A stretch of 64,000 nucleotides of DNA from DASXAQ01 sp036406615. GTDB lineage: Bacteria > Actinomycetota > UBA4738. The stretch spans positions 24,154 through 88,153 of the forward strand of contig DASXAQ010000069.1 of NCBI GenBank assembly GCA_036406615.1, given 5' to 3'. The notes below the pieces were generated by a model that was not told the origin of the DNA, did no database searches, and saw nothing but the letters and a program-made list of their open reading frames with translations. The translations under genes were made by a program, and so were the position numbers. This document shows, piece by piece, positions 16,416-25,384 of the stretch (position 1 is its first letter; each line of letters starts with the position of its first letter).

Positions 16416-17330
16416 TCACAGCTCCTCGGCGAAGTCGCCCGACAGCGAGAAGAACGTCCTCCACGTCAACCACAGCAGCACGAGCGAGGCCGCGAGCACG
16501 ACGCCAAGCAGGCCGGCCAGCCAGCCCACCGACACCGGCGGCAGGACCGGCTTCGGCGCCCCGTTCGCACCGATCGGCGACACGACGGCGTACAGCGCCC
16601 GCTGGAACCCGAGCGCGATGTCGTGCATCGGGTTCAGGAGGAACCAGTACCAGAGCCGGATCCCCAGGATGGTCTTCGTGTTCGAGTAGACGGTCGCGCT
16701 CGGGTACACGATCGGCGTCGCCCAGAACCACAGCAGCAGCAGGATGTTCAGCAGGTGCTGCGTGTCTCGGTAGCGGACGTTGAGCGACGCCACCAGCATC
16801 GCCAGCACCCCGATGAACACGACCAGGTCCACCATGGCCAGCGGCAGCAGCAGCAGGTTCGTGCCGAAGTGGAACGCCCGAAAGCCTGCCATGAACAGGA
16901 CCAGCACGATGGCCTGGAAGCCGAAGTCCACCATCGCGGCGCCGATCGAGGCCAGCGGGAGGATCTCGCGTGGGAAGTAGACCTTCGTGACCAGGTTCGC
17001 GTTGTCGACGACGGAGCGGGCCGCCATCGACTGGGCCGTCGAGAACGTCTGCCAGGCAAGCAACCCCGACAGCAAGTAGATCGGGTAGTCGGGGATCCCG
17101 TTGTGCAGGATCACGCCGAACACCAGGGTGAACACGGCCAGGTACAGGATCGGGTTGAGCATGGCCCACGTGGCACCGAGGACCGACGATTTGTACTTGA
17201 CCTTGACTTCCTTGCGGACCAGGTTCCACAGGATCGGCCGCGCGCCGATCAGCTCGCGCACGCGGCGCGCGACCCGCAGCCGCGGCGGCTCCGAGGTCTG
17301 GATGTGGATGTCCGCGGTGGCGCTCGACAT
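16416..17330 (-). CDS. wzm: Polysaccharide ABC exporter permease (Wzm/TagG type)
   Basis: A 304-aa ABC-2 permease with six predicted helices, beginning with an amphipathic region RPILWNLVRKEVKVKYK and containing LGATWAMLNPILYLAVFTLVF, both typical of Wzm/TagG exporters. With the adjacent ATPase it exports an undecaprenyl-linked polysaccharide. It is the first gene of a seven-gene minus-strand operon ending with the SpoIID-like protein. An extended -10 box lies about 60 bases upstream. Confidence 0.92.
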   Translation of the reverse strand: MSSATADIHIQTSEPPRLRVARRVRELIGARPILWNLVRKEVKVKYKSSVLGATWAMLNPILYLAVFTLVFGVILHNGIPDYPIYLLSGLLAWQTFSTAQSMAARSVVDNANLVTKVYFPREILPLASIGAAMVDFGFQAIVLVLFMAGFRAFHFGTNLLLLPLAMVDLVVFIGVLAMLVASLNVRYRDTQHLLNILLLLWFWATPIVYPSATVYSNTKTILGIRLWYWFLLNPMHDIALGFQRALYAVVSPIGANGAPKPVLPPVSVGWLAGLLGVVLAASLVLLWLTWRTFFSLSGDFAEEL

Positions 17331-17391
17331 GAAGGGGTTCCCCCGACCCGGCTCCGAACACGAAACGCGCAGGTGAGCGCGTCGTTTTCGA

Positions 17392-17397
17392 AGTGTA
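17392..17397 (-). promoter_or_regulatory. Extended -10 for the polysaccharide operon
   Basis: Minus-strand TGCTACACT (hexamer TACACT with upstream TG) about 60 bases before the wzm start, giving a leader of roughly 55 bases. Confidence 0.5.
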
Positions 17398-17469
17398 GCA
17401 AGGGGCTCGGGACGACCGGCGCAGCGTCCGGACCTCGGTCGTGGAGAAGGTATGGAGGGGGCCGTGCGC

Positions 17470-17475
17470 TAGGCT
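17470..17475 (+). promoter_or_regulatory. -10 box TAGGCT, 9 bases before the start
   Basis: The hexamer sits directly before ATG 17485, leaving room for only a 2-3 base leader. Confidence 0.45.
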
Positions 17476-17484
17476 GATCCGGCG

Positions 17485-17835
17485 ATGCGCGACGCCGCGG
17501 TGGACCTGGTCAAGAAGGTGATGCCCGACTCGTTCGTGCACTGGTACCGGCGACGGCGCGCTGCCCGCCGGTACATCCGCTCGCTCGGCGAGGAGCTGTA
17601 CGAGCGCAACACCCGGCTCGATCTGGAGCACCTGGACGAGCGCGTGGTCGCCGGGCACCCGGGCTTCTACGAGCGGCTCGCCAAGGAGATCCTGGAGCGC
17701 ACCGAGGTGGTGCTGCAGGAGCTCGACCGCAAGATCGAGGCCGTCGCCGCCCGCCAGGGCGGCGACATCCGAGCCCTCCGCGAGCAGGTGGAGGAGCTCC
17801 GCGAACAGCTGGAGCGCGCCCGGGCGCGACGCTGA
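17485..17835 (+). CDS. Small coiled-coil protein preceding a glycosyltransferase
   Basis: A 116-aa hydrophilic protein. The first 50 residues are basic (YRRRRAARRYIRSLGEELYERN), and ~65-116 form a heptad-rich coiled coil ending in EQVEELREQLERARARR. There is no signal peptide or membrane helix. It lies two bases before the GT4 gene and is surely co-transcribed. Small coiled-coil proteins beside surface-glycan transferases may act as scaffolds or length rulers; this is only context-based. Confidence 0.75.
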   Translation: MRDAAVDLVKKVMPDSFVHWYRRRRAARRYIRSLGEELYERNTRLDLEHLDERVVAGHPGFYERLAKEILERTEVVLQELDRKIEAVAARQGGDIRALREQVEELREQLERARARR

Positions 17836-17837
17836 CC

Positions 17838-19052
17838 GTGCGCGTCGCCTGGCTCTCCCCGCTTCCCCCGGCGACGTCGGGCATCGCCGACTACTCGGCC
17901 GAGCTGCTGCCGGCCATCGCCGAGCGGGTCACCGTGGACGCGGTGGCGCCGGCGCATCGCGGCGAGCGCCCGAACGTGCCCGCCGGGGTCGGCTTCGTCA
18001 CCCCGCAGGCGTTCGACCGCGCCGCCCCCTCGTACGACGCCGTGTTCCATCACCTCGGGAACAACCCACACCACGAGTTCGTGTACCGCGCAGCGCTTCG
18101 CCATCCCGGCATCGCGGTGTTCCACGACTTCGTGCTGCACCACCTCATCGACTGGATGGCCTTCGGCGATCGGCGCGTCGACGCCGGCCTGTACCGGACC
18201 ATCGCCGAGGAGGAGGAGGGCGACCTGGGCCTGCGGCTGTCGTCGCTTCGCTGCAAGATGGTGGCGACGGACTTCGAGAAGTTCCTGTTCCCGCTGAACC
18301 GCCGGGTGGCGCAGGCGGCCCACGCGATCGTGGTGCACAACCAGGACGCGCACGACCGCATGGAGGGCATCGCCCCGGGCGTGCCCGTCACCGTCATCCC
18401 CCACAACGCGGGCCGCCCGCCGCGCGAGGTGGACGGCGTGACGCGCGCCGAAGCCCGCCGGCTCCTGGGGCTCCCGACGCACGCCTTCCTGGTGGGGCAC
18501 TTCGGGTACATCACGCGGCCGAAGCAGCCGGCCGCGGTGATCGGGGGGTTCCGACGGCTCGCCGACACGCGGTCCGACGCGCTGCTGCTCATGGTCGGCG
18601 CCGACAACACCGGCGGCGGGCTGTCCCGGCTGGTGGCCCGCCACGGCCTGACCGACCGGGTCCGCGTGGCGGGGTTCGTGGACCTGGCGCTCTTCTACCT
18701 GTACCTGCGCGCCGTGGACGCGGTCGTGAACCTCCGGTACCCGACGGCCGGCGAGTCGTCCGGCACCGCCGCCCGGGCGCTGGCCGAGGGCCGGGCCACC
18801 GTCGTCACGAACCTCGGCTCGTTCGCGGAGATCCCCGAAGGCGCGGCGCTGAAGATCGAGATCGACGCGGACCTGGCGGAAGGCGTCGGCGAACGCCTCG
18901 TCCGACTGGCTGAGGACCCGGCGTTCCGGGCCGGCGTCGAGGAACGCGCCCGCGCCTACTCGCGCACGACGCTCAGCCCGGAGCGCTGCCGCGACCTGTA
19001 CGTCGCGGCGGCCGAGCGGGAAGCGGCCGCCGTCAGCCCTTCAGGCGCCTGA
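17838..19052 (+). CDS. Family 4 glycosyltransferase
   Basis: A 404-aa GT-B enzyme. The N-terminal WLSPLPPATSGIADYSAELL has the GT4 glycine loop; the C-terminal half has GHFGYITRPKQPAAVIGGF and PTAGESSGTAARALAEGRA, where Glu and Ser/Gly contact the donor diphosphate. The start is GTG 17838, two bases after the coiled-coil gene. It is divergent from the wzm operon and belongs to the same envelope-glycan locus. The last 20 bases overlap the convergent ligA 3' end. Confidence 0.9.
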   Translation: MRVAWLSPLPPATSGIADYSAELLPAIAERVTVDAVAPAHRGERPNVPAGVGFVTPQAFDRAAPSYDAVFHHLGNNPHHEFVYRAALRHPGIAVFHDFVLHHLIDWMAFGDRRVDAGLYRTIAEEEEGDLGLRLSSLRCKMVATDFEKFLFPLNRRVAQAAHAIVVHNQDAHDRMEGIAPGVPVTVIPHNAGRPPREVDGVTRAEARRLLGLPTHAFLVGHFGYITRPKQPAAVIGGFRRLADTRSDALLLMVGADNTGGGLSRLVARHGLTDRVRVAGFVDLALFYLYLRAVDAVVNLRYPTAGESSGTAARALAEGRATVVTNLGSFAEIPEGAALKIEIDADLAEGVGERLVRLAEDPAFRAGVEERARAYSRTTLSPERCRDLYVAAAEREAAAVSPSGA

Positions 19053-21093
19053 CGAACTCCGCCTCGTCGATCACCTCGACGCCGAGCGACGTCGCGCGGT
19101 CGAACTTCGAACCCGGGTTCTCGCCCGCCACCACGAACCCCGTCTTCTTCGACACGCTGGAGGTCACCTTCGCGCCGGCGGCCTCGGCCGCACGGGTCGC
19201 CTCGTCGCGGCTCATCGACGCCAGTCCGCCGGTCAGAACGATCGTGACGCCAGACAGCGGGCCCTCGGGCGCGGCCGGCGCCGGCTCCTCGCGCATCCGA
19301 AGGCCAGCGCCCCGCAGCTTCGCCAGCAGCTTCGCGTTCTCCCGGTCGTGGAACCAGGCGAACACGCTGCGCGCGATCTCGGGCCCGATGCCCTCCACCG
19401 CGTTCAGGTCGTCCTCGCTCGCGCCGCTCAGCTCGTCGACGGAGGGGAACGCGTGGGTCAGCACCTGGGCAACGTGCCAGCCGACGTGCGGGATGTTCAG
19501 CGCGACCAGCAGCCGCCAGAGCGGACGGTCCTTCGACGCGTCGATCGCCGACAGCAGGTTGGCGACCTTCTTCTCCTTGAACCCCGGCAGCTGTTCGAGC
19601 TGCTCGCGGCGCAGGGAATAGATGTCGCCGGGATCGGTCACCCAGCCCATGTCCAGCAGCAGCATCCCGGTCTTGTAGCCGAGGCTCTCGATGTCCATGG
19701 CGCCGCGCGAGGCGAACGAGAACAGCCACTCGATGTTCTGCGACGGGCAGCCGCGCTTGTTGGGACACCGCCAGTACGCGCCGCCCTCGTCGCGCACCAG
19801 CGCCGTGCCGCAGGACGGACACGTCGCCGGGAAGCGCCACGGCCGCGCACCCTTCGGCCGAAGCGACAGGACCGGGCCGACCACCTCGGGGATCACGTCG
19901 CCGGCGCGGCGAACGGTCACCGTGTCGCGCTTTCGCACGTCCTTGCGCTTGATCTCGTCCTGGTTGTGCAGCGTCGCCGTCGTCACGGTCACGCCGCTCA
20001 CGAACACCGGCTCCAGGACCGCGAACGGCGTCACGATGCCCGAGCGGCCGGTGTGCACCTGGATGTCTCGAAGCAGGGTCGTGCGTTCCTCGGGCGGGAA
20101 CTTGTAGGCGATCGCCCAGCGGGGCGCCTTCGACGTCGCCCCGAGCTCCTCCTGCTGGGCGATCGCGTCGACCTTCACGACGACGCCGTCGATCTCGTAG
20201 TCGATCGTGTGCCGGTCGCGCTGCCAGCGTTCGCAGTAGGCGAACACCTCGTCCAGCGTGTCGACGACCTCCGTCGCCGGATTCACCGGCAGTCCTGCCT
20301 CGCGCAGGTCGGCGAGCGCCTCAGAGTGGCTGGCGTACCGGCGGCTCTCGGCGTGCAGCACCCCGTGGCACCACAGCCGAAGCGGCCGCGACGCCGTCAC
20401 CTTCGGGTCCTTCTGCCGAAGCGACCCCGCCGAGGAGTTGCGCGGGTTGGCGAACGGGCGCTCCTCGCGCTCGGTGAGCTCCCGGTTCAGCTGTTCGAAC
20501 GCCTGCAACGGCATGTAGACCTCGCCGCGCACGTCCAGGACGCGCGGGTGCCCCGAGCCGCGCAGCCGAACGGGCACCTGGCGGATCGTGCGCAGGTTCG
20601 CGGTCACATCCTCGCCGGTGAAGCCGTCGCCGCGGGTGGCACCGCGGGCGAACGAGCCGCCCTCGTAGCTGAGCACCACCGCGAGCCCGTCGATCTTCAG
20701 CTCGCAGACGAACCGGGCGGTCGCGCCGATCGCCTTCTCGACGCGGCGGCCCCACGCCTCCAGCTCGTCCCAGCTGAACGCGTTGTCCAGCGACAGCATC
20801 GGCGCGCGGTGCGCGACGGGCGCGAACAGGTCCTGGGGCGCGCCGCCGACGCGCTGCGTGGGGCTGTCGGGCGTGATCAGCTCGGGGTGCTCCGCCTCCA
20901 GCGTCTGGAGCTCGCGCACCATCTGGTCGTAGTCGAAGTCCGAGACCTCGGGATCGTCCAGGACGTGGTACCGGTACGAGTGGTGGTTGATCTGCTCGCG
21001 CAGCTCTTCCGCGCGCTTGCGGGCGTCCGACAGCGCGCGCTCCTCCGGGCGGCGCCGGCCGGCGGGCTCCGATGGGCTGGATCGCTTCGGCAC
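19033..21093 (-). CDS. ligA: NAD-dependent DNA ligase LigA
   Basis: A 686-aa full-length ligase that seals nicks using NAD. The Ia domain (HHSYRYHVLDDPEVSD) comes first, the adenylation site ELKIDG has the reactive K133, then OB fold, a four-Cys zinc finger (CPSCG...CPNKRGC), helix-hairpin-helix repeats (LPGFKEKKVANLL, VEGIGPEIARSV) and a C-terminal BRCT domain (VTIVLTGGLASMSRDEAT). It is encoded 22 bases after a UPF0280 gene in a probable two-gene unit. Confidence 0.97.
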   Translation of the reverse strand: MPKRSSPSEPAGRRRPEERALSDARKRAEELREQINHHSYRYHVLDDPEVSDFDYDQMVRELQTLEAEHPELITPDSPTQRVGGAPQDLFAPVAHRAPMLSLDNAFSWDELEAWGRRVEKAIGATARFVCELKIDGLAVVLSYEGGSFARGATRGDGFTGEDVTANLRTIRQVPVRLRGSGHPRVLDVRGEVYMPLQAFEQLNRELTEREERPFANPRNSSAGSLRQKDPKVTASRPLRLWCHGVLHAESRRYASHSEALADLREAGLPVNPATEVVDTLDEVFAYCERWQRDRHTIDYEIDGVVVKVDAIAQQEELGATSKAPRWAIAYKFPPEERTTLLRDIQVHTGRSGIVTPFAVLEPVFVSGVTVTTATLHNQDEIKRKDVRKRDTVTVRRAGDVIPEVVGPVLSLRPKGARPWRFPATCPSCGTALVRDEGGAYWRCPNKRGCPSQNIEWLFSFASRGAMDIESLGYKTGMLLLDMGWVTDPGDIYSLRREQLEQLPGFKEKKVANLLSAIDASKDRPLWRLLVALNIPHVGWHVAQVLTHAFPSVDELSGASEDDLNAVEGIGPEIARSVFAWFHDRENAKLLAKLRGAGLRMREEPAPAAPEGPLSGVTIVLTGGLASMSRDEATRAAEAAGAKVTSSVSKKTGFVVAGENPGSKFDRATSLGVEVIDEAEFVRRLKG

Positions 21094-21115
21094 GGTGTGG
21101 CGTCCCTCGGGTCGA

Positions 21116-21808
21116 TCAGGCGGCGAGCTCGAGCCCGCCGACGACGCCGATGTGCTTGCCCCGCACGATCATCCCGCCGTGCACCCCGGCCAGGCCGCGC
21201 AGGTACGCGAGGGCGGTGCGAAACGACTTCGGCCGCGACAGGATGGCCAGGGCGCCCGCGCCGGCCGCGTCCGCGAGCATGCAGGACGACGCGACCACCA
21301 CGACGCCGTCGCCGGTCTCGGCCGGGAGCAGGGCGCGCCCGGCGGTCGTGAACACGCCCTGGGGACCCAGCTCGGGCTTGACGACGACCGAGAGCTCTCC
21401 ATCCCCGCCGAGCGGCGGAAACACGTGCAGCCGCGAGCGGCGGCGTGCCACCACGTAGTAGTCGCCGCCGCTGGCGACGAGCACCTCTTCCCGCGCTCGC
21501 GCGATGGTGCGCCCGACGTATTCGGTCAGCGCGCCCTGGAACGTGAACATCGGACCGACGCCGGCCGCGGCCGCCTCGGCCGCCATCCGGGCGATGATCT
21601 CGGGAACGTCGGGCGGCACGTCGAGCGGCCCCTTGCTGGTTCGAAACGCCGGGTTGCGGATGGCGTAGGACTGGATCTGCTCCCAGAAGTGCATGCCGGC
21701 CGCCCGGGCAACCTCGTACAGGTCGTCGGGGGCCCCGGACACGCGCAGCACCATGTCCTGGACCGGCACCTCGAAGAACTGTCCCCGCTTCCTGGGCCGC
21801 AGCGGCAT
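21116..21808 (-). CDS. UPF0280 / ApbE-like family protein
   Basis: A 230-aa protein matching the UPF0280 family, related in fold to FAD:protein FMN transferase ApbE. The conserved core is GVGPMFTFQGALTEYVG followed by EVLVASGGDYYVV; later VVVVASSCMLADAAGAGAL resembles the ApbE-type nucleotide site. The biochemical role is not established for this family. ATG 21808 has GGAGG eight bases upstream, and a TAGCCT hexamer about 45 bases further up may be its promoter. It is upstream of ligA. Confidence 0.75.
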   Translation of the reverse strand: MPLRPRKRGQFFEVPVQDMVLRVSGAPDDLYEVARAAGMHFWEQIQSYAIRNPAFRTSKGPLDVPPDVPEIIARMAAEAAAAGVGPMFTFQGALTEYVGRTIARAREEVLVASGGDYYVVARRRSRLHVFPPLGGDGELSVVVKPELGPQGVFTTAGRALLPAETGDGVVVVASSCMLADAAGAGALAILSRPKSFRTALAYLRGLAGVHGGMIVRGKHIGVVGGLELAA

Positions 21809-21879
21809 GCGTTGCCTCCGAAGTCGCGACGTCGCGGGGGCGACGCGTTCGCACCAGGCTACACGCAGACGCCGACGGC

Positions 21880-22323
21880 TCAGCGGCTGCCCGGCAGGTC
21901 CTTTCGCAGGGTCACGTGGTCGTACCCGTGTGGGTACCCGGGCAGGACCCCCACCGTCTCGTACCCCAGCCGGCGGTAGAACTCGGGCGCCTGGAAGCTG
22001 TGCGTGTCCAGCACGATCTGCGTGCAGCCGCGCCGGGCCGCCTCGCGCTCGACCGCCGTCAGCAGCGACGTGCCCAGGCCGCGACCGCGATGGCCGTCCG
22101 CCACCCACAGGGAATCGACCTCGCAGGTTCGTCCCCACGTCCATCCGTAGATCCCGGCCACGATCCGGCCGTCGTCGTCGCGGATCACCGCCTGCACGTC
22201 CAGGCCGTCGCGGATGCCGGTCGCGTCCTCGTTGAACGCGTTGATCCGATCCTCCAGGAACCGCACGACCTCTGGATCGGCGATGGATTCGACGACGGGA
22301 CGGTCGGAGCCGGACACCGGCAC
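21880..22323 (-). CDS. GNAT-family N-acetyltransferase
   Basis: A 147-aa GNAT protein. The acetyl-CoA loop is HRGRGLGTSLL after VDSLWV, followed by LDTHSFQAPEFYRRLGYE, the typical beta5-alpha4 segment. The substrate is unknown. The start is either GTG 22323 or the in-frame GTG at 22317; neither has a clear Shine-Dalgarno. It stands alone between mnmA and the UPF0280 gene. Confidence 0.85.
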   Translation of the reverse strand: MPVSGSDRPVVESIADPEVVRFLEDRINAFNEDATGIRDGLDVQAVIRDDDGRIVAGIYGWTWGRTCEVDSLWVADGHRGRGLGTSLLTAVEREAARRGCTQIVLDTHSFQAPEFYRRLGYETVGVLPGYPHGYDHVTLRKDLPGSR

Positions 22324-22391
22324 AGCATCCCACGGCCGGTTCGGCCGAGCCTTTGGCGCGCGGGAGGAATCAGGTTCGGCCCGAGAGGCCG

Positions 22392-23471
22392 TCAGCGGAT
22401 GGCCTCGGCGATGCGGCCGCCGCCCAGGACCTCGTCGCCGGCGTACAGCACGGCGCTCTGCCCGGGTGCCACCGCGCGCTGGGGCGAAGCGAACTCGATG
22501 ACGGCCCGGCCGCCGGACGTCGCTCGGACCATCGCCGCGGCGTCCTCGCCCCGGTACCGGATGCGGACGTCGGCACGAAAACGCCGGCGCGGCGGCCGGC
22601 CCGCGACCCAGTGCATGCGGTCGGCCACCAGGCCGCGGCGCGCGAGCAGGTCCGCCGGACCGACCATCACGCGGTTCGTCGCGGCGTCCACGTCGACGAC
22701 GTAGCGCCGCTCGCCCGTCGGCGAGCCGAGCCCGCGCCGCTGCCCGATCGTGTACCGGTGCGCGCCGCGGTGCTCGCCGACGACGGCGCCGGTCGCGGCG
22801 TCCACGATCCCTCCGGCGCGCACGAGGTCGGGGGCCAGCGTTTCGAGAAATCCCGCGTGGTCGGCGCCCGGGACGAAGCACACCTCCTGCGAGTCGGGCT
22901 TGCCGGCGACCGGAAGCCCCAGCCGCGCCGCGTGCGCGCGGGTCTCGCTCTTCTCCTGCTCCCCGACCGGGAACAGCGTGCGCGCGAGCTGGCGCTGCCC
23001 GAGCGTGTGCAGGACGTAGGACTGGTCCTTGTTCCGATCGAGCCCGCGCCCCAGGTGCCAGCGGCCGCGCCGGTCCGGCCACGTCCGCGCGTAGTGCCCG
23101 GTCGCGACGAAGTCGAACCCGAGCGCATCGGCGCGCTCGAGGAACGCCGCGAACTTGATGCGCTCGTTGCACCGAACGCAGGGGTTCGGCGTGCGTCCCG
23201 CACGGTGCTCGTCGACGAAGTCCCGCACGACGGTGCGCTCGAACGTCTCGCTCATGTCGACGACCTCGAAGTCGAACCCGCCCACGCGGGCGACCGCCTC
23301 CGCGTCGGCGCGCGCCTGCGGACCGCAGCACCCGTGCTCGACGCCGTCGAGGTGGACCAGATTCAGGTGCGATCCCAGCACGCGATAGCCGCGCTCGTGC
23401 AGCACGCTCGCCGCAACGGACGAATCCACGCCGCCGCTCATGGCGACCAGGACGGAGGGCTGTCGGGTCAT
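22392..23471 (-). CDS. mnmA: tRNA-specific 2-thiouridylase MnmA
   Basis: A 359-aa enzyme that thiolates U34 of tRNA(Lys/Glu/Gln). PP-loop AMSGGVDSSVAA lies at the N-terminus; the catalytic cysteines are in PNPCVRCNERIKF and QEVCFV; then YTIGQRRGLG and a C-terminal beta barrel. Length is normal. A TAGCCT -10 hexamer is six bases before the ATG, so the mRNA is probably leaderless. It lies 43 bases after etfA, but with its own promoter. Confidence 0.96.
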   Translation of the reverse strand: MTRQPSVLVAMSGGVDSSVAASVLHERGYRVLGSHLNLVHLDGVEHGCCGPQARADAEAVARVGGFDFEVVDMSETFERTVVRDFVDEHRAGRTPNPCVRCNERIKFAAFLERADALGFDFVATGHYARTWPDRRGRWHLGRGLDRNKDQSYVLHTLGQRQLARTLFPVGEQEKSETRAHAARLGLPVAGKPDSQEVCFVPGADHAGFLETLAPDLVRAGGIVDAATGAVVGEHRGAHRYTIGQRRGLGSPTGERRYVVDVDAATNRVMVGPADLLARRGLVADRMHWVAGRPPRRRFRADVRIRYRGEDAAAMVRATSGGRAVIEFASPQRAVAPGQSAVLYAGDEVLGGGRIAEAIR

Positions 23472-23477
23472 CGGCCG

Positions 23478-23483
23478 AGGCTA
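23478..23483 (-). promoter_or_regulatory. -10 box TAGCCT, 6 bases before mnmA
   Basis: Minus-strand TAGCCT then CGGCCG then the ATG: a leaderless arrangement. Confidence 0.5.
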
Positions 23484-23514
23484 GCATGCGGCCAGCGGTG
23501 GGCCGCGTACGGCG

Positions 23515-24495
23515 TCACGAGCCCTTGCGCTTGCGAAGCTCCTCGGTCAGCGCCGGCACGACGGTGAACAGGTCGCCCACGACGCCGAAGTCGGCCATCT
23601 GCAGCAGCGGCGCCTCGGCGTCCTTGTTGATGACGACGATCGTCTTCGACGTCTGCATCCCCGCGCGGTGCTGGATGGCGCCCGAGATGCCGACGGCCAC
23701 GTACAGCTGCGGCGAGACCGTCTTCCCGGTCTGGCCGACCTGGTGCTGGTGCGGATACCAGCCGGCGTCCACGGCGGCGCGCGATGCGCCCACGCCGGCG
23801 CCGAGCACGTCCGCCAGGTCCTCGACCAGGCGGAAGTTCTCCGGGCCCGCGAGTCCGCGTCCGCCCGACACGATGATGGAGGCCTCCTCCACTGCCGGGC
23901 GCCCGCCGGCTTCCTGCTGCACGCGGTCGGTGATCGCCGCGCGCTTGGCGCCGTCGGACACGGTCACGTCGACGCGCTCCTCGGTCAGCTCGCCGGACGA
24001 CGGCTCGGCCACCACCGCGTTCGGCTTCAGGCAGATCAACTGCGGCGATCCGGCGACCTGGCACGTGGTCTGCGTCGCCCCGCCGAACACCGACATCGAA
24101 CACGTGACGCGGTCGCCGTCGGCCGCAAGCTCCACCACGTCCGCCATCACGCCCGCGCCCAGGCGCGCCGCGACGCCCGAGGCCAGATCCTTGCCGGCCG
24201 GAACGCTCGCGAACAGGACCACGCCCGGCTGCCGCTCCTGGATGAGGCCGGCCAGCAGCTCGATCGTCGGCTGGAGCAGGTAGCGGTCGAGGTCCTCGCT
24301 CTCGGCAACGTAGACCTTGCCCGCGCCGTACTCGGCCAGCGCGTCCTTCGCCCGATCGAAGCCGGCGCCGGCGAACACGGCCGCCGGCTCCATCCCGAGC
24401 GCCGGGGCGAGCCCGCGGGCGGCCGTGAGCATCTGCAGCGACACCTTGCGCAACTCGCCGCCCTCGTGGTCCAGGATCGTCCACAGCTCGGTCAC
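23515..24495 (-). CDS. etfA: Electron transfer flavoprotein alpha subunit
   Basis: A 326-aa EtfA. The C-terminal FAD domain carries SGGRGLAGPENF, AAVDAGWYPHQHQVGQTGKTV, YVAVGISGAIQH and IVVINKDAEAPL, all diagnostic. With EtfB it passes electrons from acyl-CoA and other dehydrogenases to the quinone pool. It lies 21 bases after etfB. The enoyl-CoA hydratase at 29288 and the mutase at 54533 are consistent with acyl-CoA catabolism. Confidence 0.96.
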   Translation of the reverse strand: MTELWTILDHEGGELRKVSLQMLTAARGLAPALGMEPAAVFAGAGFDRAKDALAEYGAGKVYVAESEDLDRYLLQPTIELLAGLIQERQPGVVLFASVPAGKDLASGVAARLGAGVMADVVELAADGDRVTCSMSVFGGATQTTCQVAGSPQLICLKPNAVVAEPSSGELTEERVDVTVSDGAKRAAITDRVQQEAGGRPAVEEASIIVSGGRGLAGPENFRLVEDLADVLGAGVGASRAAVDAGWYPHQHQVGQTGKTVSPQLYVAVGISGAIQHRAGMQTSKTIVVINKDAEAPLLQMADFGVVGDLFTVVPALTEELRKRKGS

Positions 24496-24516
24496 GTGGC
24501 TCAGCCTCGTTTCGGG

Positions 24517-25299
24517 TCAGATGAACTTGTGCTGCTGCAGGAAATCGGCGAGCTTGGCTGCCGCGTCGCCATCGTCCACGACGATGACGCCTTTCTCCTT
24601 CGGCGGGCGCGCCGTCGCGGACAGGACCCGCGTGCCGGAGCCCTCGAGCCCGACCTGCGACGCATCCACGCCCGCGTCGTCCGCGGACAGGACGTCCACG
24701 GGCTTGGACTTCGCCGACATGATGCCCTTGAGCGACGGGTAGCGCGGCTCGTTGATCCCCTTCACCACCGACACCAGCGCGGGAAGCGCGCACTGCACGA
24801 CCGCGTACCCGCCCTCCTCCTCCCGCTGCACGGTGGCCGTCCCGTCGGCGACCTCCAGATGCTTGACGTTCGTGAGGCCGGGCAGGCCGAGCAGCTGCGC
24901 CAGCGCCTGCGGCACCAACGAGGTTCGGGCGTCGGTCGACTCCGAGCCCATGATGACCAGGTCGAACTCGAGCTTGGCGAGGGCCGCGGCGAGCGTTCGG
25001 GCCGTGGCGATGGCGTCGGAGCCGTGGAGGCGGTCGTCCTTCACCAGCACGCCGCGGTCCGCGCCGAGCGCCAGCGCCTTTCGCACGGCGTCCTTCTCGG
25101 CGCCGTCGGGTCCCATCGTGAGGACGGTGACCTCGCCGCCCTGCGCCTCGCGCAGCTTGAGCGCTTCCTCGACGGCGTACTCGTCGACGGGGTTGATGAT
25201 CGCCTCGACCGAATCGCGGTCGAGCGTAAAGTCTTGTGGATCCAGCTTCTTCTCGGCCGCGGTGTCGGGGACCCGCTTGACGCAGACGACGATGTTCAC
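24517..25299 (-). CDS. etfB: Electron transfer flavoprotein beta subunit
   Basis: A 260-aa EtfB beginning NIVVCVKRVPDT, with TMGPDGAEKDAVRKALALGADRGVLV and MGSESTDARTSLVPQALAQLLG, the AMP/FAD-contact regions. GTG 25299 follows GGTGGAGG by about five bases. First gene of the etfBA operon. Confidence 0.96.
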   Translation of the reverse strand: MNIVVCVKRVPDTAAEKKLDPQDFTLDRDSVEAIINPVDEYAVEEALKLREAQGGEVTVLTMGPDGAEKDAVRKALALGADRGVLVKDDRLHGSDAIATARTLAAALAKLEFDLVIMGSESTDARTSLVPQALAQLLGLPGLTNVKHLEVADGTATVQREEEGGYAVVQCALPALVSVVKGINEPRYPSLKGIMSAKSKPVDVLSADDAGVDASQVGLEGSGTRVLSATARPPKEKGVIVVDDGDAAAKLADFLQQHKFI

Positions 25300-25384
25300 G
25301 AAGCCTCCACCGGGAAGGGAACGCCGGCGCCATGCCGGACGAGCAGCGATTGTCCGACCGGCCGGCGGGAAGCGTCAAACGACG

